DNA of 43,251 nucleotides from Mucidula mucida (lineage: Eukaryota; Basidiomycota; Agaricomycetes; Agaricales; Physalacriaceae), in assembly GCA_015501055.1 (NCBI GenBank), contig JADNYV010000293.1, positions 1 through 43,251 on the forward strand, in the 5' to 3' direction. The translations under genes were made by a program, and so were the position numbers. Under the pieces are notes generated by a model. That model made no database searches, had not been told where the DNA came from, and worked only from the letters and a program-made list of their open reading frames with translations. Below are positions 29,021 through 39,711 of this stretch, in pieces; within the stretch, counting starts at the first letter, position 1; each line of letters starts with the position of its first letter.

Positions 29021-29455
29021 TTTATAATAACACCGGGCTAATGTCATTGCCACACTTTACTACTAAAGACGATACTTGGTCTGGATCCTCTCACGCCTCC
29101 GTTTGCCAGAACACGGCAGAGCGTGAGATCTTCAGCCTTTGAATCCGGCTCGACTCTACCAGACCTCCTGCAAGAATAGCTTTGCTTTGTCTGCCTGTTC
29201 TATAGCAAGCGCAAACTGGATACTCTCACCGCGTGCCTAGCCGTCTTCTCGACGTTCTCCCAGCTACATACTACGCTTCCTTCTCGCCCGTCGAATCAAA
29301 TAGACCCGGAGACCGTGGAGTGGCGTGAGCGATTGGCACAACACAAAGCCATGGGTTACAATACATCGCCATTCACATCACATGCCTCTCGGTATTTAAG
29401 TGCGCCATGATAGATGCAAACACGAGACACCCAGTTTTCTCACTATACACTCACG
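29021..29455. other. Intergenic between FAD oxidase and dienelactone hydrolase
   Basis: Contains a TATTTAAG box at 29393-29400, about 60 nt before the hydrolase ATG. Nothing else was recognised. Confidence 0.5.
29393..29400 (+). promoter_or_regulatory. TATA-like box of dienelactone hydrolase
   Basis: TATTTAAG, 56-63 nt upstream of the ATG at 29456, at a spacing similar to that of the neighbouring oxidase promoter. Confidence 0.45.
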
Positions 29456-30635
29456 ATGGCTACACTTGCAGGTCCCCCGGGAGAATGCTGCTTCAAGACC
29501 GTTCCGCACGAAGGCGACCCTATAGGCATGGTTGAGACGATTGGAGGCGCCCCGACATACGTCTCCGAGCCTCCGAGTCCTTCCAGTTCGCCTGGGCCAA
29601 AGCGTGTCATATTGTTCCTCGCGGACGTGTATGGCCCGATGTACATCAACAATAAACTCGTGCAGGATTATTTCGCTTCTCAAGGTGCGTTGGGCCTCCT
29701 TCATCCGTGATCATTGCTCTGTGATGAATGGGACACTGTAGGCTTCGCTGTGGTGGGGCTGGATTACTTTTTGGGAGACCCGATATATCCCCATTTTGAG
29801 GAAGAGGGGTGGGATAGGCCGAAGTGGATGGAGAAGTCGAAGAGGCAGGCGAGGGAAATGTTTCCCGCGTGGTTGGAGGGTGTGAAGCAGCGATATGGTG
29901 CGTGTGTGTTTTGCGTGCCACTCAATAGATGTGATGTGATTATTGCCTGTGGTGCAGGTGAAGATGCAAAGTATGCTGCTGTGGGTGAGATATCCAAGTA
30001 CATTCCCGTAGAAGAACCGAATGTTCATTATAACTGTGTAGGTTACTGCTTCGGCGCACCCTTCGTCCTCGAGCTCGGGGCTACGAATTTCACTGTAGCT
30101 GGTACGTTCTCGTTCTCACACATGCCCTCGTCGATTAACGCTCCTAACAGGAGCGATCGCCCATCCAGCCTTCCTCGACGAGCACCACTTTCACAACAAC
30201 AAGAGTGCGCTATGTCACCCTTTACACCCATGCTACTTATATCTCATCTCATCACCAGGCCCTCTCATGCTCTCGTGTGCTGGTCCGTCAAACATCCTCC
30301 CTCTCTCACCTATCACACACAGCTGACTATTCCCAGAAACCGACCATACATTCCCTCTCGACGCGCGCCATCGCGCCGAAGGCATGCTCGTCGCCGCGCG
30401 CACCAAGTATTTCTTCCAGATCTTCTCCGGCGTCGAGCATGGCTTTTCAACTCGGGGCGATCCAGCCATCCCCGATGCTCGTATGCACTCATCCTCTTCT
30501 TGGTTGACTGTAGACTCACCCCCGACAGGTTGGGCAAAGGAAGAATCCGCCAGCGCGATGGTCAGGTGGTTTAGCAGATTCTGCGAGGAAGGCCCTACTC
30601 AAAGTACAGGTCGTCCAGCGAAGAATCTGGGTTGA
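29456..30635 (+). CDS. Dienelactone hydrolase family protein
   Basis: Alpha/beta-hydrolase of the dienelactone hydrolase (carboxymethylenebutenolidase) family, which opens lactone rings in aromatic catabolism; the fungal substrate is unknown. Eight exons (29456-29684, 29742-29897, 29958-29984, 30042-30101, 30151-30204, 30259-30282, 30337-30480, 30529-30635) give 266 aa, a normal family length. The catalytic triad is visible: Cys140 (GYCFGAP), Asp186 (TDHTF) and His218 (GVEHGF). ILFLADVYGP and VVGLDYFLGDP are the expected N-terminal strands. Seven phase-1 introns separate the exons, two of which are under 30 nt. No signal peptide is seen, so it is probably cytosolic, unlike the oxidase upstream. 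Start choice: MATLAGPPGECC; the in-frame upstream sequence adds non-family residues. Confidence 0.95.
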
Positions 30636-31795
30636 TCCCATAAAAGGGTTGTTATTTTTCGTACTTGTGACTAGGGTAAATTAGCACATGCAAGAACACA
30701 GGGCGCCTTTTGTTAGGAGTCTCCCCCTCGACAGAAAGAGGGCGATGAACATTGCTGAAGGTAATGACTGTACACAAGCATACCACGGATATCAGAAACA
30801 TGGACGTTCGCGCCCAATGCACTGGGGTACAAACAACGCCTCTCCCAAAGTTGACACCTCGGGAAATTGTTCTCCGAAGCTAAGTAGTATAAGAGGAGAG
30901 TTAAGTGAGCCGGGAGGGGTTTGATATACTCTATAGCGAAATCGTAGTGGGTGGAATTGTGGCGCAGCATCTTGGGCACAGCTTGATAGACCTAAATCGT
31001 CGTTCGAATGAACAGACGTGAAGTACAGAAAAGGTTAACAATGTCTTCATTCAAATGATCAATGCAAGGCTTGAGCTCTGAGTCGCCCAGCTCTCAAAGA
31101 GCTAAGACAACTTGGCAGGTAATATGAATACTGGCCTGTTCTTCTTAAGGTCAAAGATCTTTCATCTATCTGTGTCGCCTCTCTTGCGTGCAGGAAAAAA
31201 ACGGATCTGTGTCTATCTCCTACTGCCAATCTAGTTCCTTGTCTCGGGTTCTCAGAGAGGAGGTATCGCATCGCTCTTTCTTCACTTCGCGCATACTATT
31301 CGAAACTCCGACCGATAACATCACACCCTCGAATCTGGAGGCATTGCGCTCTTGTAACGGTCCTCTTTGCCCCCGGACTCGAGCTCGTGGCGTCGATGTC
31401 CTTGGCGTTGAAGGATACACAAACGGTTGTTGTACTTACACTGAGTGTTCATGTAATTGGAATAGTAAAGAGATCCTGGCCGCAAGGCGATGCGTGTCAT
31501 TCATGCGAACGCATCATCAAATGAATTATCATGATACAACCAAAGGTTCGCAGGCAACAGTTGGACCTATGATTGTTAAATCTAAGCGCGTTCACAATAT
31601 TATGTGTCCGAACAACAGGTCCTTTCATTATGTTCTGAAGCTCGGGGATGCCCAGCAATCTGTCCAGGATACTAAACCGCACACCAAGTCCCAGTACACC
31701 AACGATGTAATACAAATACTTTGTAGGGGGGGATACGAATTGATACTGATACAAAAATGTATGCAATCGGAAACAGTTTAAATTAAAACGCCACC
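30636..31795. other. Intergenic, convergent gene ends
   Basis: About 1.16 kb between the stop of the dienelactone hydrolase and the stop of the minus-strand PWWP-like gene. Apart from the unassigned 197-codon frame listed separately, nothing was recognised. Confidence 0.4.
31188..31781 (+). CDS. Unassigned 197-codon open frame
   Basis: An intronless frame, long for chance in this window, ending 15 bp before the stop of the convergent gene. The translation is Cys- and His-rich in the middle (CCTYTECSCNWN) but has no domain, signal peptide or membrane segment that I recognise. The start codon is arbitrary, since MQEKNGS has no special context. It may be chance or a lineage-specific gene; I lean towards chance. 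Confidence 0.2.
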   Translation: MQEKNGSVSISYCQSSSLSRVLREEVSHRSFFTSRILFETPTDNITPSNLEALRSCNGPLCPRTRARGVDVLGVEGYTNGCCTYTECSCNWNSKEILAARRCVSFMRTHHQMNYHDTTKGSQATVGPMIVKSKRVHNIMCPNNRSFHYVLKLGDAQQSVQDTKPHTKSQYTNDVIQILCRGGYELILIQKCMQSETV

Positions 31796-34700
31796 TCACG
31801 TGGCTTTCTTCACATACGCATGCTTGGGTCTTGACCGCGTCCCGCCCACCAGCACCTTCTTCAGCTCCTTCATGTTCACACTCTTTTGGCTGTCCATCAT
31901 CTCCCGCACGTTCTTGAGGTTGAGAACCCAGTCGCGCTCCTCCAACAGCTTCTCGCCGATAGCTGACAGCTCTGCCTCTTGTTCGTCAGAAAGCAGTTCG
32001 AAGGATGTACGCTTCTCGTTGCGCCACAGGAGAATTTGCTTGATGGCTTCTGGCAAAAGGATATTTTGGCAGAACTATGACGGCGTCAGCTGTGGAAGAG
32101 GATCGTCAGAATGGTGCACACCTCTATTTTGTTGAGCTGACTGAGCTGCTCATATTGATCAAAGCCTCTTGGACGGGACGACCGTTTTTCCTCATTCGAC
32201 ACCGAAGTTGTCATCTATAAACACGTCAGCGTCTTCGGTAACGATGCGCATTCAACAACTTACCGCGACACCTGACGCCACTTTAGTTCCAGCTCCATCC
32301 CGGTCTTCAACCTGGCCAGTCACATTTAGTACCAGACGAGAAAACCAAAAAAATGGTTACTACCTCCATTGCCACATCGTCCAGTGTCGATGATGGAGGT
32401 GGAGGTGTAGCACGAGATTGAATGGCAACCTGAAAACGTCGCCCATTAGGTCATGTACCAAAATCGAGCTGAGGATTATTTACTTCACGTGACAGCGAGT
32501 CAAGCTACTCTCGAGTTGTCAGACGTGGTGGTTGAATGTGAATTGAGGGACTCACAACAACGTGAGCCTCATTCGCTGTTGCTCCCATAGTGACATCTTC
32601 CGTCATAGTAGGCGGAGGGACAGACGACGGACAGTCCTCAAACCATATCTATTAGAGCCAATCGTTGAAAGTCGACGAACGCTAGATACCTCAGTTGCGA
32701 CAGTGCCATTTATGTGAGGTTCTGGTACGACGTCCTATTCAAAGAGTAATGCGCTTCCGATAAAGGACGAAGGAATAACCGACCTGGACTTGCTCGATCT
32801 CGCCTATGGAACCTACAGTTCCTTCAGCAGCCGGTTCACAATTTTTGGCATCCGCTAGAACCGCCTCGGAACCCGACGGTAGCTGGTCTTTATAAACATC
32901 CTCAAAGGCTGGTAAGTCGTCCACTTGGGCGATCTCCGGTGCAGCTATAACATCCTCATTAGCATCAACGGCTGGAACGGTGGAAATTGTCGGCGCGGCC
33001 GGTTCCACGGGAAGTGTGGTTTCCGCTGAAACGGTATCTTGATTAGACTGGCTAGTAGAGGCTACCCCAGCGGATCCACAAAGGTTGGCATCGAGCTGTG
33101 TTGCCGCAACATACGACGGTAGCTCTTCTCTGGGCGCTTCCTCGACGTTTGACACTGTCAAGGCCGGTCGGTCGTCCACTTGAGCGAAGTCCGATGCAGC
33201 TGTAACATCCATCACGACATCCTCAGTAGTAGCGTCAACGGCGGAGGATGAGGCGACGGGAGGTTCTGCTATGTCCGAGCCCACCAGCGTGGCTTCTGAT
33301 GATACCACTCGAATTTCGGTACCCATGTTGACATCTTCAGCCGACGTCGCAGCTAAGGCGGACTTCTTTGTCTCAGATACCTCTTCATCAACCCCGGACA
33401 CAGTGGTAACAGGGATTGTCGGACGTGCGGCAGAGAGCGCTATAGTGGCAAGCTCGTCGAGTTTCGAGGTGCATTCATTGGGCGGGGGTATATCCACGGG
33501 AGGCGCGTCAACAGCAACCGGATTTGGTACGGGAGGTGGCTCGTCGACGTCGGTAACATCGTCATCGTCGTTCGCCACGATTGCACCATCATCCTCGTCC
33601 TGTATCCGCACTGCGTTCTTCTCTTCACGCATACCCCACTCGATCACCCAATGATGGCAACTCTCCACGTCGTCGGAGCTCATCTTGCCACGGAAAGAAG
33701 CAGCCTCGGTCAAGGCTTTCCGCTGGCTCCCCCCAGCCATGAACATCTCTATCATTGTGCGCGCAGGAGCGTATTCGTTGCGCAAAATCGCTTCCATGAC
33801 CGGTATCGTATATCCGAATTGATCCCGCATAGAGAGACTATAGAAATCGTCCGTCTGTGGTAGAGAGCGGTCTACCCAATGGGTCTCTGGATCTGGGGCA
33901 GCTGTCACAACGTCGGTGCTGAACTTCCCTACTTTGCAGGTGCCAAATTCGGGATCACCGAGCGCATGAAACCAGTCGCGGGGAACGATTTTCACGTTCT
34001 CGTCCAGGTATTGGAGCTCATACTTGCCCCGCTTTTGTTTCTTGGACGTGGACGGCACGTACCCTAGAATTTGGGCGGGCCAGTGGTCAAGGTTCGCGCC
34101 AGCCGCAGTGCGCGCGAAGACGACTTCGCCGGGGACATTGAGCAGCTCGTCTGGGCCTGGGTCTACCCAAGGCTCTTCAAAAACGACCAGGTTCTCGTCA
34201 TCAGAGGTGTTTTTTTCGGTGCGAGGGAAGTGCGACGTGCTCATGACAAAGGCAATTTCAGGAAGCTCGTCTTCGACTTCTTTCACCTTTATGACATCCA
34301 GTACCGCGTTCATCCATCGAGCTTTAAGATCTTCGTGGTCCATCTTTTGCTTTTTACGAGGGGAGCCATGAATGGCGGAAGGTGAAGGCAGACGAACAAA
34401 GTGTAGGTCTTGGAAGCGTATCGCTCCATTGTCGTTGGTGAGAGGAAGAATGGTATCGCCAGTAGGATTACGAACAGTTAGTCGGTTTACGCGGGGAGAG
34501 AGGTTTCCGTAAGGTTTCACCACGACAGTGTTGTCGCCTTCGAGTCGTATATTCTGCAAAGTCTAAGCCTTTACCAAAGTCCAATAATAAGCCACGTACG
34601 TGGGCAGGCCAATGGATGTACTCGTCTGCATCCGAGTCGCCGAATACCTCGCCGTCGACGGTGGTCAGTACCCAGACATGGGGACCGAGCTTGTGTAGGT

Positions 34701-35037
34701 CGCTCGGGCCAGCAATTGATGCCATGGATGACGACGGTGGCGGCGTAGCAGCAACGACCACGTCGGTATCGTCGTCAGAGATCATGATAGGCTCGCGTTG
34801 CCGCTTCTTGGGCGTCTGTACACGACAAGTCGACTCTCGACGTGTTTTCGCGGGCGCCTTGCCTCGTCCACGACCCCTGCCTCGTCCTCTTCCTCGTCCT
34901 CTGCCCGGAGTCGGCTTCGACGGTCCATCATCGCGTTCCCCGTCCGAGTCGCTGCTGTCGAATTGCCCACGGAAGCTGCTCGTCGCGCTCTGTGCCGCCC
35001 GACGAGTAGGCAGGATTTTGGTCACTGGGGTCTGCAT
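31796..35037 (-). CDS. Nuclear PWWP-like protein with RG-rich N-terminus
   Basis: Probable chromatin-associated protein of unknown function. Eight exons, all joined in phase 0 (35037-34600, 34553-32784, 32734-32690, 32648-32556, 32429-32364, 32311-32264, 32214-32122, 32074-31796), give 943 aa. An arginine-glycine dipeptide repeat (about residues 45-60) and basic clusters suggest nucleic-acid or nuclear targeting. Two PWWP/Tudor-like modules follow. The first starts VWVLTTVDGEVFGD, continues YIHWPAH across intron 1 and then TVVVKPYGN. The second is VFARTAAGANLDHWPAQILGY with YELQYLDEN and PRDWFHAL. The middle third is acidic and repetitive, with two copies of an AQVDD-x-PA unit. The C-terminus ends in a charged helical domain (LPEAIKQILLWRNEK...). 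A start at 35121 in the same frame is possible. PWWP assignment is by motif only. Confidence 0.8.
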
Positions 35038-35265
35038 GATGACCAGGACGAGAAGAGAGATTGCCCGGCTGCGACTATGGTGGTGGTGGACGGAGGAAGA
35101 GACGCCAATTATGGAAGTCACCGCCAGCTACTCGAACGTATCATTTGGGTTAGGGGTAACTAGCTCACACTGGAATTATCGTTTCAGGTTATGCAATTTC
35201 AGAGCTGCACGTAAACTGATATACATTTTACTGTGGTAATACAACATTCTATATTACGCATCACC

Positions 35266-36671
35266 CTAATGATAGTGCCGGACCTACAACCCCCCGTCAG
35301 CCTTGCCTCTATCTTTAAAGAAAACAGTCTACTTACCTGGATGCCAGCCAAAAGCTCAATATCATACTCTTCCCCTTTAATGAACGTTCCCGTCCCATAG
35401 CTCTTTATCCGCGCAGTCTCCCACTCATCCGTCGTCGGGACTTTATCGGGGAACACCAAACGCCCTTCCGTCTGCACCTTCTCCGAAGGCAAGAGGCTCA
35501 AAGGCACGTTCTTGATAAAGTGCGCAAAGTGGAACACGCCGAGACGGCGGTAATGCCGTTGGTCTTGAGGCGGGCTGACGACGCGGTGCATCGTGCCTTT
35601 CAGGACACCGCCCGACTGTAAAGTCGAAAGGGATCAGGCTGGAGTGAATTGAAAGATACAGGGAGGTAAGACGTACCATGAACGAGAGCTGATCACCAAT
35701 GTTTATGACAAGCGCATTGTCCTGGTGCTTCACGTATCGCCATACATTGTCGGGCATCAGGACCTGCAACGCAGTTACCGGTTGGGAGACCAATGTGGAG
35801 ATGCTGTTAAAGTCCGTATGCCCATTCAACATCACTCCATTCGTCTTTTTGATCTCGTCACTCGTCAAAGGATCATAGATCATGTACCGAAAGAGCTGAC
35901 TGAACGTCAATGAAATGTTGCGTGTGTGAATGAGCTAAGAACGTACATCATCTCCAGTCTCCCCGTCCTTGGTTTGATGCAGACTCCAAAGGTGACCGTC
36001 TTCAAGGCCAAGGACGCCATCGATGAGATTGAGGATACGACGCAGAACCTTCTGTCGCGTCTCTTCCAGGTATTCCTTGACCTCAGGCACATAAGGCTGT
36101 AAAGGTCGTGGGTGGCGAGAGACGGGATCAATACTGAACGATCTTGGCGTGAGACAAGTCTCTGAAAGTAGCGCACACACTCACTGGTTATTGTAAAAGT
36201 TATAATGCTCAATCCTATCCTTCACTCCATCCTTGATCTCCCAAAAGCTCTGCAACTACAAAGAACATGATCAATCGATGTACCATCACAAGCCATTAAA
36301 ACACACCTTATACCCAATAAACGACCCCTTCTCCTTAATCGGCGCTTCGTGCACCTCCTTCTCCTCCCTCGTCACCCCATCGAATGCATGCTGCCCAATA
36401 TCAAACTGCCGCTTCAGCTAAGAACCGTATATCAGTCTCACATCCCGATCACTGGCACAAACCACACAAAACTCACCGTCTCAGGCTCAATCCCATGTCC
36501 CTCAACATAAAAAAACCCATCCCGGCTCAACGCCGTCTCCACAGTCTTAACCAGCTCCTCCTTGCGCGTATCATACAGCGATAAATCCACCGTGAGGATA
36601 TCCGCCCACTCCACGTCCTCCTCCGTCACCTGCGGGGGGTTCCATTTGGGGAGCGTCGTGGGTACTGCCAT
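35266..36671 (-). CDS. 2-oxoglutarate/Fe(II)-dependent dioxygenase
   Basis: Non-haem iron oxygenase of the isopenicillin-N-synthase-like family; the substrate is unknown. Seven exons (36671-36477, 36417-36307, 36255-36185, 36133-35947, 35895-35677, 35615-35337, 35283-35266) give 359 aa. The N-terminal domain includes DLSLYDTRKEELVKTVE and SRDGFFYVEGHGI. Iron ligands are His214 and Asp216 (NGHTDF) and His271 (GTMHRVV). The 2-oxoglutarate-binding arginine is probably Arg285 in RRLGVFHF, which has Gly where the canonical motif R-x-S has Ser. The last exon has only six codons (VRHYH then stop). TATATAG on the minus strand at 36709-36715 lies about 40 nt before the ATG. The PWWP-like gene starts 228 bp downstream in the same orientation, but no functional link is implied. 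Confidence 0.94.
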
Positions 36672-38040
36672 GTCGTTGTGTGTTACTCAGGAAGAATGGA
36701 TTGACAGACTATATACCCACGGGTGGTTCCGGACTCTTGACGACACCCATAGCGTGGCTTGCGCAACTTGCATTCGCGAGCACGCAATTGCGGGACTTTC
36801 TGCGACATCGGAGTAATGGCGCGAGAGATAACAACCTCGTTACCTTGGAGTCCTCAAATGTAGCTTGATATATAACGCCGCTGAGGAGAAACGTTCGAAT
36901 TCATCATGATGTGTGAGGACGCGAAGCTGGGGCCACATGCCGTTTACGGCCACACTGCGCCTGGGACTAGATGGCCCGATAAATGTCGCCGTGGAGTTAA
37001 CACTGCCAGTGATAAGTAGTAAGCTGCTTCCGGCAAATCAGCAAAGTCCGAACTTTCCATCCGGTGTGGCGGTGATATTCCCGTCCCTGCACGATGTCGT
37101 CGTGTCCGCGTCGAAGCTGGACGCACCTAGAGTCACAAACGTGCGAGAAGAACCAACAATCACGACTTGTAGTCGTAATCTTATTTCAGGTAGGAAATGG
37201 GCGAGACTTCCTTCAACTACTAGAGTTGTCGGTGAGTCACAATTTCGCAGGGTGGAACTTCGTCGCGTCTATGATCGCACCATAACACTTCGATGTTGCC
37301 CTCCTCTCAGGCCAGCGTGTCTTGACGCCTCCTGAAGTCACTACTTACTCAAAGAGCGAGGCTCCCAAATCCAATCAGTGTACCCTCTTACATGGACGAT
37401 AATCGCAGGTGCTGTTCAAAATAACAGTTTCATGTATCTAACTGGCAAAAGCTTTAGTAAAGGTGCCGTGTAGAGAATTGGAACGCTTACTGACCAGTGC
37501 CATCTCCTGGGGTTTGGCGGATAGCGCCGCCGGTGGAATCGACATCGGATACGGAGTAAGAAACGCGGATTTTGAGGTTAGCCGAAGAGGAGACTCAGAC
37601 AGTTACAGGAAACCACTTCACGCCTGGACGCTCCGCCCCTCATATACGCGTTTTGGATCCTTGAGCAACGGAACATTGTCAATTCTTCATCAATATACGT
37701 ATGTGTGTAAGTCACCTTGTTCCGCTGCCAGAAACACAAAAGTATCTAGTATGTCGTTTGTACAGCTCTTCAGGGCCAGCTCAAAGTTATATGGAAACAC
37801 AGCAAGGAGGTGGTCCATAGTAGTCAATATTGATATATGACCTAGTACCGACCAGCACCAGTGACTAGATCTAAGATAGAGATAGAGATGCCAGAGAAGG
37901 GAAAACGAGCCTTCTCCTCTTCCCAAATCAGCAGCGGCCAGCAGTTGATTGAAATGAGGCCGAAAGAAAAGGAAGCTGGCAAGAACATCCGGAGAATCTC
38001 GTCGTCCACACGAATACGTAGCATGAGATGCTGAAGCTCT
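36672..38040. other. Intergenic, with dioxygenase TATA box
   Basis: TATATAG at 36709-36715 (minus) is the likely core promoter of the dioxygenase. The remaining roughly 1.3 kb has only short open frames on both strands and no recognised gene or RNA. Confidence 0.45.
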
Positions 38041-39640
38041 ATGTCTTGTAAGCGTTAGCTGATTTCATCGCTGTCGGCAGGCTTTCGGTTCACTGCCACG
38101 GTCATTCTGGAGATCATAGTACAAATTTGCGTACACGTCCGGATTTGCGGTGCGTGGAGAGCAGGGCGAGGAGGGTCTGTATGTCTGCGGATAGGATTAA
38201 GCTTGCGTTCGACGTGAGTCTGACAGTCTGAGAGCTACGCTGGAGCTGCAGTACAATAGGTATGCCTGTTGTTACCACAGAGGGACGGTGGCGGTGCTGA
38301 CTGGTACTGACCACGTGGATATCACGCGACTTCGATTGTGCGAGTTTTGTTCAATTCCGATTGTTGCCGTTCTCGCAACTACTATCATATCAAAACCCGT
38401 CAATGGCCGTACAACTACCACTTGAACTCATTGACATCATCGTTGACCACCACTCCACTGACAACGAGACGCTACTTGCTCTAGTCTCCGCCAGTCGCCG
38501 ATTCCGGCGCGCGCGCAGATACCTGTACCGACGCGTTCGCATCACCTTTGAACCTCGAGACCCCAAGCGTGGTTTACCGCTTTTTTGCTTCCAAGAACTC
38601 CTCTCGTTCTATGGCACAGAAATCAGCTCATTTGTCCAGAGCATCGAGTTGCGTCGACTCATGCTGGTCATGAAGGGGGCCTACGGTCGTCGGAACGACC
38701 TCAAAAAGCTTCGCCAGGTTTTTAGAGCAGCTCACTGGACTGAGGGACATGGTGCTCGAGTTCCATCGATATCACAAGTCCGACGTCGGTACTGAAACCA
38801 TGTTCAAGACAGTGGTTACTGCACTAGCTTCGCCACGCATCGAGTCACTGTCACTTATTAGATCTGTACATCACTTCGATTCCGAGTCCCAAAACGGTCA
38901 CCAGATCATCCTCTCCCATTTCCCCGGCTTGAAGACTTTGGTCCTCTCCGTTTTCCAAAAGCACTCGAATCGTTTCGTTTCCCGGCGCAGCACGGTATGA
39001 CTTGAACGCACCTATGATAATAGAAGATACTGACTTTGTCTTGGCCCTCACCAGGTATCCAAAACCTCTATATCTTTTCCTGGGAATCGCATTGTTTAAG
39101 TGCTGACCTGCATTCTTGCAGGGGGCGGGCCCCCTTGTGCATACTGGACGTGGCGAGGTAGTAAGGTCGAGTCCGACCTCTACCCCTGATTTAACAGCTC
39201 AAGTGCTGCAGAATCTAGATGCTCTCGTCTTGGATGTGAGGTATTGCGACACTATCGGGGAACGACTGACAAGCTTAGCGTCGTTGCTTTGTCCGGGGAA
39301 TCGCGTGCGCGCGATTGGTTTCGTGTTCAGGGGTGTACCCGCCCAGAGGTATTCTCATATCCACAGCGGATTGCTCGTGCGTGGCACTTGTTCTTCAAAC
39401 GGGCACTCGAGAGTGGAGTACAGACGCTCAGCTTCACTCTCGCGCCGTACAAGTACTCAGGTAGTGCCTATTGAAATGGCGAACTGCGGTCTGTGCCTAC
39501 TTCGCGGCGATGCTGAAGAGCTTGTGGCGGATAATGATCCATTGAGGAAACTTAAACTGCGATTCGCGGTTTCGCAAGATACGGGTGTTTGTGTGTCATT
39601 AGATTCTTGTTTATTACCAATCTAAGAAGTCGTCCCGACT
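38041..39640 (+). repeat. Tandem duplication unit 1
   Basis: Homologous along its length to 39712-41220. The upstream parts match (ATGTCTTGTAAGCGTTAGCT versus ATGTCCTGTAAGCTTTAGCT), as do the F-box coding parts and the ends (ATACGGGTG versus ATACGGATG). The match is partial and interrupted by indels. Confidence 0.75.
38403..39625 (+). pseudogene. F-box/LRR relic, copy 1
   Basis: Starts with a clear F-box, QLPLELIDIIVDHHSTDNETLLALV followed by SRRFRRARRYLYRR (two adjacent segments), at ATG 38403. The frame breaks near 38720 (GTTTTTAGAG, one base off). It is then open with leucine-rich segments (FPGLKTLVLS, ending near 39000). An intron-like GTATGA...CACCAG (about 38995-39055) follows, and homology continues in other frames with stops (LDALVLDVRYCDTIGERL, then RALESGVQTLSFTLAP, then DPLRKLKLRFAVSQ). 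At least three frame changes and in-frame stops mean no full protein as given. A sister copy lies 1626 bp downstream. Originally it probably encoded an SCF adaptor of about 400 residues. Confidence 0.8.
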
Positions 39641-39711
39641 CCGTCCCCTTCGATGCCTATGTTTGTACCCTGAGAACCAACCGTTTATTTGATTCGCTCC
39701 CGATAGCTCGG

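Noticed and set aside
26727..30635. Biosynthetic gene cluster including FAD oxidase and dienelactone hydrolase
   Set aside because: No core synthase, terpene cyclase, prenyltransferase, P450 or transporter is present, and the flanking genes are unrelated.
30740..30900. Possible 5S rRNA-like stretch
   Set aside because: It does not match the conserved internal promoter and paired helices of fungal 5S rRNA when read on either strand.
38720..38760. Short intron explaining the first frame break in F-box relic 1
   Set aside because: Candidate donor/acceptor pairs give only 13-40 nt introns, and the equivalent sites in copy 2 do not keep frame.
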